Below, piece after piece: positions 25,739-37,881 of a stretch of DNA of 64,000 bases; position 1 is the stretch's first letter, and each line of letters starts with the position of its first letter. A program made the position numbers and the translations under genes. Below the pieces are notes generated by a model. The model was not told where the DNA came from and searched no databases. It was given only the letters and a program-made list of their open reading frames with translations. Source of the stretch: Microcystis elabens FACHB-917 (lineage in GTDB: Bacteria; Cyanobacteriota; Cyanobacteriia; PCC-6307; Cyanobiaceae). The stretch covers positions 1-64,000 of the forward strand of contig NZ_JACJSZ010000013.1 of the NCBI RefSeq assembly GCF_014698445.1, written 5' to 3'.

Positions 25739-27227
25739 TCATCCGCCTGCCGAGGGCGGCAGCGTCCAGCCGGGCAGGTCCTCCGCCGGCATCGGCCGGG
25801 CGATGACGAATCCCTGGGCCAGCTCGCAGCCCATCGCCCTCAGCGCCTGCAGGTGCTCCGGCGTCTCCACGCCTTCGGCCACGCAGGTGCGGCCGAAGGC
25901 ATGGGCCAGGTCCACCACGGCCCTGACGATGGCCCGATCGGCGGGATCCACCAGCATCCTGGCCACGAACGAGCGGTCGATCTTGATGGTGGAGATGGGC
26001 AGCCGCCGCAGGTAGGTGAGCGAGGAGTAGCCGGTGCCGAAGTCGTCGAGGGCGAAGCTCACCCCCAGGTCGCGGCAGCGGGTGATGGCCCGGGCCACCT
26101 GCTCCAGGTCCTCCAGGGCGGCGGTCTCCAGCACCTCCAGCCTCAGGGCCGAGGCGGGCAGATCGGGATGGCGGGCCACGGCCGCGCCGATCCAGCCCAG
26201 CCAGTCCTCCGGCGCCAGCAGCCCCTGCTGGGGGTGCTGGCAGCGCACCAGGGCTTCGGCGAAACACAGCGCTCCGCTGGCCAGATCGATCACCGGCTGC
26301 ACGGACAGACGCATCTGCTGCCCCTCGATGGCCTGGCGCACCCTCTCCAGCCGGGAGCGCTGCAGCAACTGACGCCGTTCCAGCTCCACGTCGAAGTGGT
26401 GCATCCGCCCCGGACCGTCCCGCTTGGCGGCCTACATGGCCTGGTCGGCCTGGCGCAGCAGGGTGTCGGGATCGGCATCGTCGGGAGGAACCAGCCGGAA
26501 GCCGATGCTGGTTCTCAGGACCACGCAGAGCGTTTCACCGAGGAGGGTGGGCTGGGCCACCGCGCTGAGCAATCGCTCGCCCAGCGCCTCCGGCTCGGCC
26601 AGGCTGCCGAGACCGGGAAGGATCACCACGAATTCGTCCCCGCCCAGCCGGCCCACCGTGTCCCCCGGTCGCAGGCAACGGCAGAGGCGCTCGGCCACCG
26701 CCACCAGCAGCTGGTCACCCACGGCATCGCCGTGGGTGTCATTCATGGGCTTGAAGTTGTCCAGGTCGAGGTAGCCCACCGCCAGGTGGGTGCCGTTGCG
26801 CCGGGCCCGCTCCAGCTCCTCGCCAAGACGCTGACTGAGCAGGGAGCGATTGGGCAGGCGGGTGAGCGGATCCTCGTAGGCCAGCTGACGCAGCCCCGAC
26901 GGGAAGATCGGCCAGCGACTCGAGATTGACTGCCCGCCCGGCCCGCAGTTCCCCCATCAACCAGCCGATGGCCACGTCCGAGACGTGCTGGAGCCGATCG
27001 ATCTGCGGTTCGACCCCGGGAGCGCACCACTCGTGGGTGTTGCTGGCGAAACCCGGATGGCGCGTCAGGGAGAAGACATAGGTCTGGTCCACATCGAACA
27101 GGCCGCCGATCGAGGCCAGGGTGCGGTCGATGGTGGCGTCCAGTTCACTGGTGGACGCGACGATGAACACCTCGGCCGTCTCCGCCAGCAGCTGTAGCAG
27201 CTGCTGGCGGAGGTCACCGTGGGACAC
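25739..27227 (-). pseudogene. Decayed GAF-GGDEF-EAL c-di-GMP turnover gene
   Basis: Three pieces of one ancestral gene on the minus strand. (1) A GTG at 27227 opens a GAF-like half domain (about 109 residues, to NLESLADLP). (2) The frame then shifts near 26900-26910 to SGLRQLAYEDPLTRLPNRSL and a full GGDEF domain with the intact RLGGDEFVVI motif. (3) This frame ends at an amber codon (26432-26434) in QADQAM-stop-AAKRDG, exactly where the family has Tyr, and the same frame continues through an EAL domain (FAEALVR, LDDFGTGYSSL, IKIDRSF, AEGVET). Two internal losses are inferred. The second half of GAF is missing. The EAL part jumps from LGWIG to ARHPDLPASAL, losing the segment that normally holds the SVNxS metal-ligand motif. 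Product probably non-functional. Confidence 0.85.
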
Positions 27228-27297
27228 CGTTCGCCCAGCCCACAGAGAACCTGTCCATTCTGGAGGCCGGCTGCCAGGCGCCCGCAGCCAGATCGGC

Positions 27298-28011
27298 TCA
27301 GCGCTTCGCGAGGTCGCGCACCCCGGCCTCTCCGTCCACGACCTCGCCCACCAGCACCTGATCGGCGAGGTTCACGAACAGGCCGTTCTCAAGGACCCCG
27401 GGGATGTTGTTGATCGTCGCCTCCAGGGCGGCGGGGTCGCCGATGCCCCCGTCGAAGGCCACATCCAGCACCAGGTTGCCCTGGTCGGTGACGACCGGAC
27501 CCGCCTTGCGCACGGCCATGCGCAGCTCGACGCGACTGCCCATGGCGGTCAGTTCATCGCGCACCTGGCGCCAGGCGCCGGGCAGCACCTCCACCGGCAG
27601 CAGGAAACCCAGGTTGAGGCGTTCCACCAGCTTGGTGGCATCCACCACCACCACGAAGCGGTCGGCGCGGCGTGCCACCAGCTTCTCCTGCACGTGGCAG
27701 GCCCCGCCTCCCTTGATCAGCTGGAAGGCAGGATCCACCTCATCGGCGCCGTCGATGGCCAGATCGATGCGCTCCACGGCGTTCAGCGCCTGCAGGGGAA
27801 TGCCCAGCTCGGCGGCCAGCACCTCCCCCTGGAAGGAGGTGGTGACCCCGACGATGCCGCTGAGTTCGCCCTGCTGCAGCTTGCGGCCCAGGGCCCTGAT
27901 CATCAGCGCCGCGGTGGATCCCGAGCCCAGACCCACCACCATGCCGTCACGGATCTGGTGCACCGCGGCCGTGGCCACGGCCTCCTTCATGCGGTCCTGG
28001 AGATCGGACAT
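27298..28011 (-). CDS. rpiA: Ribose-5-phosphate isomerase A
   Basis: Interconverts ribose-5-phosphate and ribulose-5-phosphate in the Calvin cycle and pentose phosphate pathway. The 237-residue chain shows [18 protein letters not shown] (phosphate loop), [37 protein letters not shown] (catalytic Asp, Glu and Lys) and the C-terminal [21 protein letters not shown]. It is divided from hisD by the decayed c-di-GMP gene. Confidence 0.96.
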   Translation of the reverse strand: MSDLQDRMKEAVATAAVHQIRDGMVVGLGSGSTAALMIRALGRKLQQGELSGIVGVTTSFQGEVLAAELGIPLQALNAVERIDLAIDGADEVDPAFQLIKGGGACHVQEKLVARRADRFVVVVDATKLVERLNLGFLLPVEVLPGAWRQVRDELTAMGSRVELRMAVRKAGPVVTDQGNLVLDVAFDGGIGDPAALEATINNIPGVLENGLFVNLADQVLVGEVVDGEAGVRDLAKR

Positions 28012-28074
28012 CGGGGTCAGCCGGAAATGGCGCCGACCGTAGCAAGGGGGACTGTCCTTGCCCCCACCGCCGCC

Positions 28075-30020
<1,946 letters not shown>

Positions 30021-30100
30021 CGCAGACGGCTCCGGCCAGCCCAGGGCGGGACCGGCCGCCCTGAATCGGCTTAACTTTGCCCCCAGTCCTCCCCGAGGCC

Positions 30101-30385
30101 ATGGCCCCGATTCCCCCCGGCACGCGGCAGCGCTGCACCCTCTGCAAGGTGGAGATCCAGGGGATGGCCGGAGGCAACGATCTGGTCCACTTCAGCCAGG
30201 GGGCTCCGGGCACCCGCGCCAAGCTCTGGGCCCGAGTGTGCCAGTACCTGCGCACGCCCGAGCAGTGTGGCCAGTGCCTCAATCAGGACCTCAGCCTGCG
30301 GGGCGAAGTGACCGCCAACGACTACTACGCGGAGGCGCCGGTTCTGGAGATGCCCAGGCCGCCGGAGGTCAATCCTCTAGGGTGA
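30101..30385 (+). CDS. Hypothetical protein with two Cys pairs
   Basis: A 94-residue protein with CTLCK near the N-terminus, a single Cys in WARVCQYL and CGQC after TPEQ. The two CxxC pairs could bind a metal, probably zinc. The sequence is otherwise soluble, with conserved-looking GGNDLVHFSQGAPGTRAKLW. I recognise no named family. It is encoded on the plus strand ahead of rimP, about 140 bases away, and is divergent from the phosphoesterase. Confidence 0.7.
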   Translation: MAPIPPGTRQRCTLCKVEIQGMAGGNDLVHFSQGAPGTRAKLWARVCQYLRTPEQCGQCLNQDLSLRGEVTANDYYAEAPVLEMPRPPEVNPLG

Positions 30386-30526
30386 ACATGTGCCCGCCGG
30401 GCCCCACCCCTGTTCCCCACGGCCTTCCCCCTGACGGGTGGAAGACTGGCGGTTGGGGGCAGTGAACACTGCAGAGCGCGGCGGTCCGTCCCGCCAGCGG
30501 GAGATCTCTCCCTACGCAGCCCGTCC

Positions 30527-31000
30527 GTGCCCCATTCCCTCACCGACGACCTGGAGACGCTGATGCGGCCCGTGGCCGCGGCGGCGCACCTCGCGGTGCA
30601 GTGCGTCGAGGTGCTGGCCCACCGCATCCCCCTGACGGTCGTCGTACGGGTGCAGCGGACCGACGGCACCGATGTCAATCTCGACGAATGCGCCGCCGTG
30701 AGCGGCCCGCTCGCCGAGGCCATCGAGGCTTCCGGTCTGCTGACGATGGCCTACGTCCTCGAGGTGAGCAGCCCCGGCATCGGGGACGACCTCCACTCCG
30801 ACCGGGACTTCGTCAGCTTCCGGGGTTTTCCGGTGGAGGTGCTCCGCCGGGACGCGGCCGGGGCGGAGGTGCGGCGGACGGGCCTCCTGCTCGGCCGGGA
30901 TGCCGAGGTGGTGCAGCTCAACGAGCGCGGCCGCATCCTGCGCATCCCCCGCGACGAGGTGCTGCAGGTACGGCTCACCCAGGCGCCTCCCGATTCCTGA
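30527..31000 (+). CDS. rimP: Ribosome maturation factor RimP
   Basis: A 157-residue 30S assembly factor. Conserved parts are DVNLDECAAVSGPLAEAIE, YVLEVSSPGIGDDLHSDRDFVSFRGFPVEV (the LEVSSPG signature) and a C-terminal SH3-like barrel. The start is a GTG at 30527. It heads the classic rimP-nusA-ylxR-infB operon, 53 bases before nusA. Confidence 0.93.
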   Translation: MPHSLTDDLETLMRPVAAAAHLAVQCVEVLAHRIPLTVVVRVQRTDGTDVNLDECAAVSGPLAEAIEASGLLTMAYVLEVSSPGIGDDLHSDRDFVSFRGFPVEVLRRDAAGAEVRRTGLLLGRDAEVVQLNERGRILRIPRDEVLQVRLTQAPPDS

Positions 31001-31053
31001 ACCGCTCCGGTTCCCCCTCTCCGTTCCCTTCCTGCCCCCACGCCCCCGAGTCC

Positions 31054-32454
31054 ATGGCCCTGGTTCTGCTCCCCGGTCTCAACAACCTGATCGAGGACAT
31101 CAGCGACGAGAAGAAGCTGGCCCCCCAGGTGGTGGAGGCCGCCCTGCGGGAGGCCCTGCTGAAGGGCTACGAGCGTTATCGCCGCACCCTCTACCTGGGC
31201 ATCAGCGAAGACCCCTTCGAGGAGGACTACTTCAGCAACTTCGACGTCGCCCTCGATCTGGAAGAGGAGGGCTACCGGGTGCTGGCCAGCAAGATCATCG
31301 TCGAGGAGGTGGAGAGCGACGACCACCAGATCGCCATCGAGGAGGTGCGCCAGGTCGCGGAGGACGCCCAGATCGGCGACACGGTGGTGCTGGATGTGAC
31401 CCCGGAGAAGGATGACTTCGGCCGGATGGCGGCGGCCACCACCAAGCAGGTGCTGGCCCAGAAGCTGCGCGACCAGCAGCGCCGCATGATCCAGGAGGAA
31501 TTCGCCGATCTGGAGGATCCGGTGCTCACCGCGCGGGTGATCCGCTTCGAGCGCCAGAGCGTGATCATGGCCGTCAGCAGTGGCCTGGGGCGGCCCGAGG
31601 TGGAGGCGGAGCTGCCCCGCCGCGACCAGCTGCCCAACGACAACTACCGGGCCAACGCCACCTTCAAGGTCTTCCTCAAGGAGGTCAGCGAGGTGCCCAG
31701 GCGCGGCCCCCAGCTGTTCGTCTCCCGCGCCAATGCCGGCCTGGTGGTCTATCTGTTCGAGAACGAGGTGCCCGAGATCCAGGAGGGCTCGGTGCGGATC
31801 GTGGCCGTGGCCCGCGAGGCCAATCCCCCCTCCCGCGCCGTCGGCCCCCGCACCAAGGTGGCCGTCGACAGCGTCGAGCGGGAAGTGGATCCGGTGGGGG
31901 CCTGCATCGGCGCCCGCGGCTCCCGCATCCAGCAGGTGGTGAACGAACTGCGGGGCGAGAAGATCGACGTGATCCGCTGGTCCCCGGACGCGGCCCAGTA
32001 CCTGGCCAACTCCCTCAGCCCGGCGCGGGTGGAGATGGTGCGCCTGGTGGATCCGGAGGGGCACCACGCCCATGTGCTCGTCCCCCACGACCAGCTGAGC
32101 CTGGCCATCGGCCGGGAAGGCCAGAACGTGCGCCTGGCGGCGCGGCTCACCGGCTGGAAGATCGACATCAAGGACGCCCAGGAGTACGACCAGGTCAGCG
32201 AAGACGCGAAGGTGGCGGCCCTGATCGCCCAGCGCCAGGAGGAGGAGGCCCTGCAGGCCGAGGCCGAGGCCCGGCTGCAGGCCGAACAGGCCGCCCGCGC
32301 CGAGGAGGATGCCCGCCTGCGGGAGCTCTATCCCCTGCCGGAGGACGAGGAGTCCTACGAAGAGGGTGACGGCGGGGAGGATGGCGAGGGATTCGCCCCC
32401 TCCGAGGCCGAAGCGGACGAGCAGCCGGAGACCTCCGGCGAGGATGTCCGGTGA
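31054..32454 (+). CDS. nusA: Transcription termination/antitermination factor NusA
   Basis: RNA polymerase-binding factor that modulates pausing, termination and antitermination. The 466 residues contain the N-terminal RNAP-binding domain (LVLLPGLNNLIEDISDEK), an S1 domain (about 130-200), then two KH domains with VGACIGARGSRIQQVVNELRGEKIDVI and LAIGREGQNVRLAARLTGWKIDI. The last 60 residues are Glu-rich, replacing the acidic repeats of E. coli NusA. The stop overlaps the ylxR GTG start by four bases. Confidence 0.96.
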   Translation: MALVLLPGLNNLIEDISDEKKLAPQVVEAALREALLKGYERYRRTLYLGISEDPFEEDYFSNFDVALDLEEEGYRVLASKIIVEEVESDDHQIAIEEVRQVAEDAQIGDTVVLDVTPEKDDFGRMAAATTKQVLAQKLRDQQRRMIQEEFADLEDPVLTARVIRFERQSVIMAVSSGLGRPEVEAELPRRDQLPNDNYRANATFKVFLKEVSEVPRRGPQLFVSRANAGLVVYLFENEVPEIQEGSVRIVAVAREANPPSRAVGPRTKVAVDSVEREVDPVGACIGARGSRIQQVVNELRGEKIDVIRWSPDAAQYLANSLSPARVEMVRLVDPEGHHAHVLVPHDQLSLAIGREGQNVRLAARLTGWKIDIKDAQEYDQVSEDAKVAALIAQRQEEEALQAEAEARLQAEQAARAEEDARLRELYPLPEDEESYEEGDGGEDGEGFAPSEAEADEQPETSGEDVR

Positions 32455-32807
32455 CGTCGCCCACCGGGAGGCCGGTGCTGCGGCGCTGCGTCTCCTGCCG
32501 CCGCCTCTGCGACCGCACCCAGCTCTGGCGGGTGGTGCGCCAGGCCGACGGGACGGTGGTGCTGGACGCGGGCATGGGGCGATCGGCCTATCTGTGCCCC
32601 CAGTCGAGCTGCCTGGAGGACGCCCGCCGCCGTCGCCGTCTCCAGCGCGGCCTCCGCTGCGCCGTCAGCGAAGCCATCCTCGCCAGCCTCGAAGCCCGTC
32701 TCGAGCGATCGGCCCCGCGACCTCTGAGGCAAGATGAACCATGGTCGCCACGTGCGTGCGGCCCCGGGGTCCTTTCGGCCCCACCGTACGGAGACCTTTC
32801 TGAATGA
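32451..32807 (+). CDS. ylxR: YlxR family protein (DUF448)
   Basis: A 118-residue basic protein with the YlxR fold pattern: [20 protein letters not shown] near the start, then [26 protein letters not shown]. YlxR proteins are RNA-binding or nucleoid-associated and almost always sit between nusA and infB. The GTG start overlaps the nusA stop and the stop overlaps the infB ATG. The C-terminal 30 residues look unconserved. Confidence 0.9.
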   Translation: MTSPTGRPVLRRCVSCRRLCDRTQLWRVVRQADGTVVLDAGMGRSAYLCPQSSCLEDARRRRRLQRGLRCAVSEAILASLEARLERSAPRPLRQDEPWSPRACGPGVLSAPPYGDLSE

Positions 32808-35800
32808 CCAGCAGCGGCAAAGTGAGAATCTACGAGCTGTCAAAGGACCTGGGCCTGGACAACAAGGACGTGCTCGATGCCGCCGAGAAGCTCTCCATTG
32901 CGGCCAAGAGCCACAGCAGCTCGATCAGTGATGACGAGGCCTCCCGTATCCGTTCGCTGATCGGTGTGAACGTCGCCAGCCCTTCCCCCGCACGACCCGA
33001 ATCGCCGGCCCGGCCCGAACCGCCGGCACCCACCCCTCCGGCCAAGGCGATCCTGGCGGTCAAGAAGGCCGCCCCGGCTCCGGTGAGCGCCCCCCGCAGC
33101 AGCGCTCCGCCGGCGACTCCGGCCGCAGCCGCTCTGCCGTCTCCCCCCGCCAGCCGCCCCGCCGCTCCACGCCCCGTGGCGGCGGCATCGGCCCCGGCTC
33201 CGGCCCAGCCCGAGCCCCCGGCAGCACGGCCCAGGCCCGCCGGGGCCCAGGCCCCGGTCCCGGCACGCCCGCGGCCGGCGGAGGCCGGCAAACCGGCCGG
33301 CAGGCCGCCCATCATCGTGGGCAAACCCGCTGCTCCCGCGCCCCCGGGCGCCGGCCCCTCGGCGAAGCCACCAGCCCCCGGCGGCCCCCCGCCCCGTCCG
33401 GTGCCCGCGGCTCCCGCCCGACCCGTCGCCGTGGCCCCGCCTGCCAAGCCGCTCGCGGCACCGAAACCGACCGGTCCGGCTCCGGTGAATCGTGCCTCCC
33501 AGCCACCGGTCCGCGTCGGCTCCCCCCAGCGTCCCGTTGCCCCGGCCCCGGGACGGCCCGCCCAGGCCGGAACGCCCACCCGGCCTCCCGCCGCCCGGCC
33601 CCAGCTCGTCGGCCGTCCCCAGCCAGGTCAGAGCGGCCCCACCAGCAGCCGTCCCGCGCCGCCGTCGGCCCGTCCCCAGCGTCCCGGGGCACCCGCACCG
33701 ATCCGCCCCGGCAGCGCCGGCGCCAAGGCCGGCTCGGCCCCGGGGCGACCCGGGCCCACCCCACTTGAACTGGTCGGCAAGCCGATCCGCCGCGACACGG
33801 CCGGTCCCGGCACCTCGTCCGCCGGACGGCCGGCGGCCCCCGGCCGTCCGGGCATCCCCGCAGGCATGCGCAAGCCGATGGCCCCCGGCGAGCTGATGCA
33901 GCTCCAGAAACCCACCGGTCGACCCACCGCCCCACCGCCGCGGCGTCCCGACCGCGGCGAGGCCGGCACCGAGACCGGGGCCGACACGGAGGGTGTGACG
34001 CGCCCCGCCGCCACACCGCCGGCCGCGCCCCGTCGGCCCGGCTTCCGGCCGCCCACCCCGGCGGGTGCCCGCGCCCCCGGCGCCCGCCGCCCCGACTGGG
34101 ACGACAGCGCCAAGCTGGAGGCGCTGCGCAGCCGCACGCCCCAGAAACAGCGCCAGAAGGTGCACATCATCGGCGAAAACGATGATGCCCTGACCGCCGA
34201 GACCAGCGGCTACGCCGGTGAGCAGGAAGCCATGGTGCTCCAGGCCAGCCTGGCGCGGCCGGCCAAGCCCCGCACCCCCGCCGGCGCCCAGGCCAAGCCC
34301 ACCGTGGCGGTGCGCAAGCGCAAGAAGGAGACCACCCGCCAGCGCCAGCGCCGCCGGGCGATGGAACTGCGGGCCTCCCGGGAGGCCAAGGCCCAGCGCC
34401 CCGAGATGCTGATCGTGCCGGAGGGCAACCTCACGGTGCAGGAACTGGCCGACCGCCTCGGGGTGGAGAGCTCCGAGATCATCAAATCCCTCTTCTTCAA
34501 AGGGATCATCGCCACCGTCACCCAGACCCTCGATCTGCACACGATCGAGACGGTGTCGGAGGAATTCGGCGTGCCCGTGCTCGAGGACGACGTCGAGGCC
34601 GCGGCCAAGAAGACCGTGGAGATGATCGAGGAGAGCGACATGGCGCACCTGATCCGCCGGCCCCCGGTGGTCACGGTGATGGGCCACGTCGACCACGGCA
34701 AGACGAGCCTGCTCGATGCCATCCGCAAGACACGGGTGGCGGCCGGCGAAGCCGGCGGCATCACCCAGCACATCGGTGCCTACCAGGTGGATGTGCCCCA
34801 CGGCGACGAACATCGCAAGATCACCTTCCTGGACACCCCGGGCCACGAGGCCTTCACCGCCATGCGGGCCCGCGGCACCAAGGTCACCGACGTGGCGGTG
34901 CTGGTGGTGGCCGCGGATGACGGCGTGCGTCCCCAGACCCTGGAGGCCATCAGCCACGCCCGCGCCGCCGAGGTGCCGATCGTGGTGGCGATCAACAAGA
35001 TCGACAAGGAAGGGGCCCAGCCCGACCGGGTCAAGCAGGAGCTCTCCGGCCTCGATCTGGTGGCCGAGGACTGGGGCGGCAACACCGTCATGGTCCCCGT
35101 GAGCGCCATCAAGGGAGACAACATCGACAAGCTGCTGGAGATGATCCTGCTGGTCACCGACGTCGAGGACCTGCAGGCGAATCCCGACCGGATGGCCCGG
35201 GGCACGGTGATCGAGGCCCACCTCGACAAGGCCAAGGGTCCGGTGGCAACCCTGCTGATCCAGAACGGCACCCTCCGGGCCGGCGACGTGCTGGCGGCGG
35301 GTCCGATCCTCGGCAAGGTGCGCGCCATGGTCGACGACACCGGCAAACGGGTCAAGCAGGCCGGCCCCTCGAGCGCCGTCGAGGCCCTCGGCTTCAGCGA
35401 GGTGCCGACCGCCGGCGACGAGTTCGAGGTCTACCCCGACGAGAAGAGCGCACGGGCCGTCGTCGGCGACCGGGCCACCGAGGCCCGGGCCACCCGCCTG
35501 GCCCAGCAGATGGCCTCCAGGAGAGTGTCGCTGGCGTCGATGTCGGGCCAGGCCAGCGAGGGCGAGCTCAAGGAACTCAACCTGATTCTCAAGGCCGATG
35601 TGCAGGGCAGCGTCGAGGCGATCCTCGGGTCCCTCGAACAGCTGCCCCAGGAGGAGGTGCAGGTGCGGGTGCTGCTCTCGGCGCCGGGCGAGATCACCGA
35701 AACGGACGTCGATCTGGCGGCCGCCTCTGGAGCCGTGATCGTCGGCTTCAACACCTCGATGGCCTCCGGTGCCAAGCGCGCCGCCGATGCCACCGGGGTG

Positions 35801-36184
35801 GATGTGCGCGATTACGACGTCATCTACAAACTGCTCGAGGACATCCAGATGGCCATGGAGGGCCTGCTGGAACCCGAGATGGTGGAGGAGAGCCTGGGCG
35901 CGGCAGAGGTGCGGGCCGTGTTCACGATCGGCAAGAGCGCCGTGGCCGGCTGTTACGTCACCAGCGGCAAGCTGCAGCGCAACTGCCGCATCCGTGTCCA
36001 TCGCGGCAAGGAACTCGTCTACGAAGGCGATCTCGATTCCCTGCGGCGCAACAAGGACGACGTCAAGGAGGTGGCCACCGGCTTCGAGTGCGGCATCGGC
36101 TGCGACCGCTTCACCGGCTGGCAGGAGCAGGATCGGGTCGAGGCCTTCAAGCTGGTCACCCAGCGCCGGACCCTCAGCACCTGA
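32804..36184 (+). CDS. infB: Translation initiation factor IF-2
   Basis: GTPase that brings fMet-tRNA to the 30S subunit, 1126 residues. An N-terminal IF2_N-like domain (about 6-48) is followed by about 400 residues rich in Pro, Ala, Arg and Gly. A basic segment and a second IF2_N domain ([25 protein letters not shown]) come next, then the G domain from about residue 626 ([32 protein letters not shown]) and domains II-IV. The linker is at the long end even for cyanobacteria. ATGA overlap with ylxR. Confidence 0.97.
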   Translation: MTSSGKVRIYELSKDLGLDNKDVLDAAEKLSIAAKSHSSSISDDEASRIRSLIGVNVASPSPARPESPARPEPPAPTPPAKAILAVKKAAPAPVSAPRSSAPPATPAAAALPSPPASRPAAPRPVAAASAPAPAQPEPPAARPRPAGAQAPVPARPRPAEAGKPAGRPPIIVGKPAAPAPPGAGPSAKPPAPGGPPPRPVPAAPARPVAVAPPAKPLAAPKPTGPAPVNRASQPPVRVGSPQRPVAPAPGRPAQAGTPTRPPAARPQLVGRPQPGQSGPTSSRPAPPSARPQRPGAPAPIRPGSAGAKAGSAPGRPGPTPLELVGKPIRRDTAGPGTSSAGRPAAPGRPGIPAGMRKPMAPGELMQLQKPTGRPTAPPPRRPDRGEAGTETGADTEGVTRPAATPPAAPRRPGFRPPTPAGARAPGARRPDWDDSAKLEALRSRTPQKQRQKVHIIGENDDALTAETSGYAGEQEAMVLQASLARPAKPRTPAGAQAKPTVAVRKRKKETTRQRQRRRAMELRASREAKAQRPEMLIVPEGNLTVQELADRLGVESSEIIKSLFFKGIIATVTQTLDLHTIETVSEEFGVPVLEDDVEAAAKKTVEMIEESDMAHLIRRPPVVTVMGHVDHGKTSLLDAIRKTRVAAGEAGGITQHIGAYQVDVPHGDEHRKITFLDTPGHEAFTAMRARGTKVTDVAVLVVAADDGVRPQTLEAISHARAAEVPIVVAINKIDKEGAQPDRVKQELSGLDLVAEDWGGNTVMVPVSAIKGDNIDKLLEMILLVTDVEDLQANPDRMARGTVIEAHLDKAKGPVATLLIQNGTLRAGDVLAAGPILGKVRAMVDDTGKRVKQAGPSSAVEALGFSEVPTAGDEFEVYPDEKSARAVVGDRATEARATRLAQQMASRRVSLASMSGQASEGELKELNLILKADVQGSVEAILGSLEQLPQEEVQVRVLLSAPGEITETDVDLAAASGAVIVGFNTSMASGAKRAADATGVDVRDYDVIYKLLEDIQMAMEGLLEPEMVEESLGAAEVRAVFTIGKSAVAGCYVTSGKLQRNCRIRVHRGKELVYEGDLDSLRRNKDDVKEVATGFECGIGCDRFTGWQEQDRVEAFKLVTQRRTLST

Positions 36185-36188
36185 TCCC

Positions 36189-36992
36189 GTGACGCCCCGC
36201 AGCGAGCCGCTGCTCTGGCTCCAGCTCATCGGATTCGGGGTCCTGCCGCTCGAGGCCCTGCTGCTGCTGCTGGTGCTCGCCGGCAGCGACCCGGGACCCC
36301 TGCCGGGCCTAGAGCGGCTGCTCTGCTGGGCCATCGGCGCCCTGGCCCCATCCCTCCTGCTGGCGCGCCGACCCGCCGACGTGTGGTCGCTGCTGCTGCT
36401 GCAGACCCCACTGCGTGGGCGCCGGGAGCTGCAGCGTCGCCTCAGCCGGCTTCAGGCGTTCCCCGGGCTGGCCCTGGCCACGGCCGGCGGCGCCGCCCTG
36501 GCCCTCCCCCTGCTGTGGTGGATCGATCGCCAGGCCGCTGTGGCCGCCTCCATCACCCCCTTCGCCTCCAGCCCTCGCCTGGTGGCCCTGCTGCTGGCGG
36601 CCCTGCTGCTGCTCGTGATGCTGTGGCAGGCGCAGCAACTGGTCCAGTCCCTCTGGCTGCTGAGCCGCAGCCCGGAGGTCGTGGCGGCCACCCACCCCCT
36701 CAGCCTGGAGGAGCTGGAACAGCAGCGCCTCTGCCTGGGCCTGCCCCTGCTGCTGCCGGATCCGCTGAAGCTGGCCGAGGCGGTGCCGCGGCCAGCTGCG
36801 ATGCCGCCGGAGGAACCGCGGCAACCAACGGCAGCGGGGTCACCCCCGAACCCGGCTGTCGAGCCCGCAGTCGAGCCCTCATGGCCCACGACCTCAGCGC
36901 CCGCGACCTCAGCCCTCGAGCCGGTTGCGGTCGAACCAGAGCAGGGCACCGAAGAAGCCGAAGGCTCCGACCTGGATCAGCAGATCCGCTGA
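36189..36992 (+). CDS. Low-complexity-tail membrane protein
   Basis: A 267-residue protein from a GTG four bases after infB. The N-terminal two thirds hold about four hydrophobic segments (residues about 7-30, 40-58, 92-112 and 130-152) with PLLWLQLIGFGVLPLEALLLLL first. The remaining 80 residues are a Pro/Glu/Ala/Ser-rich tail. This matches the cyanobacterial family called low-complexity tail membrane protein, often downstream of infB; function unknown. The last 84 bases overlap the convergent DUF3493 gene. Confidence 0.75.
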   Translation: MTPRSEPLLWLQLIGFGVLPLEALLLLLVLAGSDPGPLPGLERLLCWAIGALAPSLLLARRPADVWSLLLLQTPLRGRRELQRRLSRLQAFPGLALATAGGAALALPLLWWIDRQAAVAASITPFASSPRLVALLLAALLLLVMLWQAQQLVQSLWLLSRSPEVVAATHPLSLEELEQQRLCLGLPLLLPDPLKLAEAVPRPAAMPPEEPRQPTAAGSPPNPAVEPAVEPSWPTTSAPATSALEPVAVEPEQGTEEAEGSDLDQQIR

Positions 36993-37166
36993 GGCCACCT
37001 CAGAGCCGGAGGAAGCCCGCAGGGCCATGGTGGCCAGCCCAAGCCCGGCGGAGGCCACCAGGGCGAACCACAGAGCCCGCCTGAGGCCTCGCCAGGGGGT
37101 CCTCGCTTCCCTGAGCAGACGCTGGCGCAGGGCGGGATCCAGGGAGCGGTTCGGGTCGGATCCCAT
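36909..37166 (-). CDS. DUF3493 family protein (Rep27/LPA1-related)
   Basis: An 85-residue protein with LREARTPWRGLRRALWFALVASAGLGLATMALRA, then a second hydrophobic stretch DLLIQVGAFGFFGALLWFDRN, a two-TM hairpin. This is the DUF3493 pattern, shared with the C-terminus of plant LPA1 and algal REP27, which are needed for photosystem II accumulation or repair. The start was set at MGSDPNRSLDP. Its 3' end overlaps the tail of the facing membrane-protein gene. Confidence 0.83.
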   Translation of the reverse strand: MGSDPNRSLDPALRQRLLREARTPWRGLRRALWFALVASAGLGLATMALRASSGSEVASADLLIQVGAFGFFGALLWFDRNRLEG

Positions 37167-37218
37167 GGAAAGGTGCCTGGCGGGTGGTGTGGGCACGAAT
37201 GCTAATTTCTTGGCCGAT

Positions 37219-37290
<72 letters not shown>

Positions 37291-37385
37291 TCTTCGCTCA
37301 CCACGACGGCGCTCGCCTCCGGCCATCCCCCAGCCTTTCCTCCCCACGGCACCCCGGGGCGGCGCCGGCGCTCATCATCAGAGCC

Positions 37386-37877
37386 ATGGATGATCTCCAG
37401 GCCCGTCACGAAGCCCTCCTGGAGCGCCACCACGGGGCACTGGCTCAGGCCGCCGAGCGCCTGCTGACGGAAAGGGAGTGGTCGCTGGCGACGACGGCCC
37501 TGCTGCTGCGGACTGCCGGTGGGCCCCGCAGCCAGGTGGTGGCGGTGGGGGACTTTGGTCGCTGGATCGAGAATCTGGGGCCGGATCTGGATGCCTTCGT
37601 GCGGCTGCGTCGCCAGGGAATCGACGTGGCTGAGGCCTATGCCCGATGCCGGGCCCTTGACGGGGAGGCCTTTGTGGATGCCTGGGAACGCCTTGAGGGG
37701 ACGCGGCCGCTGGTCAGCCACGACGATCTCCATCGGTTCGCCGTGCTCTCGCAGCGGGGGTTCTCCCGCACGCCACGAAACCTGCTGGTGGTCGTGAACT
37801 GGGGGGAACGGGTGACGGGCTTCCTCGTGGCCTGCAATCGCCAGAAAGAATGGAGGCGCAGCCCGGAGCCGGGCTGA
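37386..37877 (+). CDS. Hypothetical protein
   Basis: A 163-residue soluble protein with an ATG start. The first 45 residues are a charged helix (DLQARHEALLERHHGALAQAAERLL). Features later on are VAVGDFGRWIENLGPDLDAFVRLRRQGIDVAEAY and GFSRTPRNLLVVVNWGERVTGF. I recognise no domain. It is isolated between a tRNA and the convergent cyAbrB gene. Confidence 0.65.
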   Translation: MDDLQARHEALLERHHGALAQAAERLLTEREWSLATTALLLRTAGGPRSQVVAVGDFGRWIENLGPDLDAFVRLRRQGIDVAEAYARCRALDGEAFVDAWERLEGTRPLVSHDDLHRFAVLSQRGFSRTPRNLLVVVNWGERVTGFLVACNRQKEWRRSPEPG

Positions 37878-37881
37878 ACGT

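Noticed and set aside
32950-33950. Tandem repeat array or CRISPR-like repeat
   Set aside because: The repetitive look comes from Pro/Ala/Arg-rich codons of the IF-2 linker. Units are not of constant length or sequence.
32840-36334. 1164-codon open frame antisense to infB
   Set aside because: It is His/Gly/Gln/Arg-rich and low-complexity throughout, with no conserved motif. It arises from third-position GC bias in infB.
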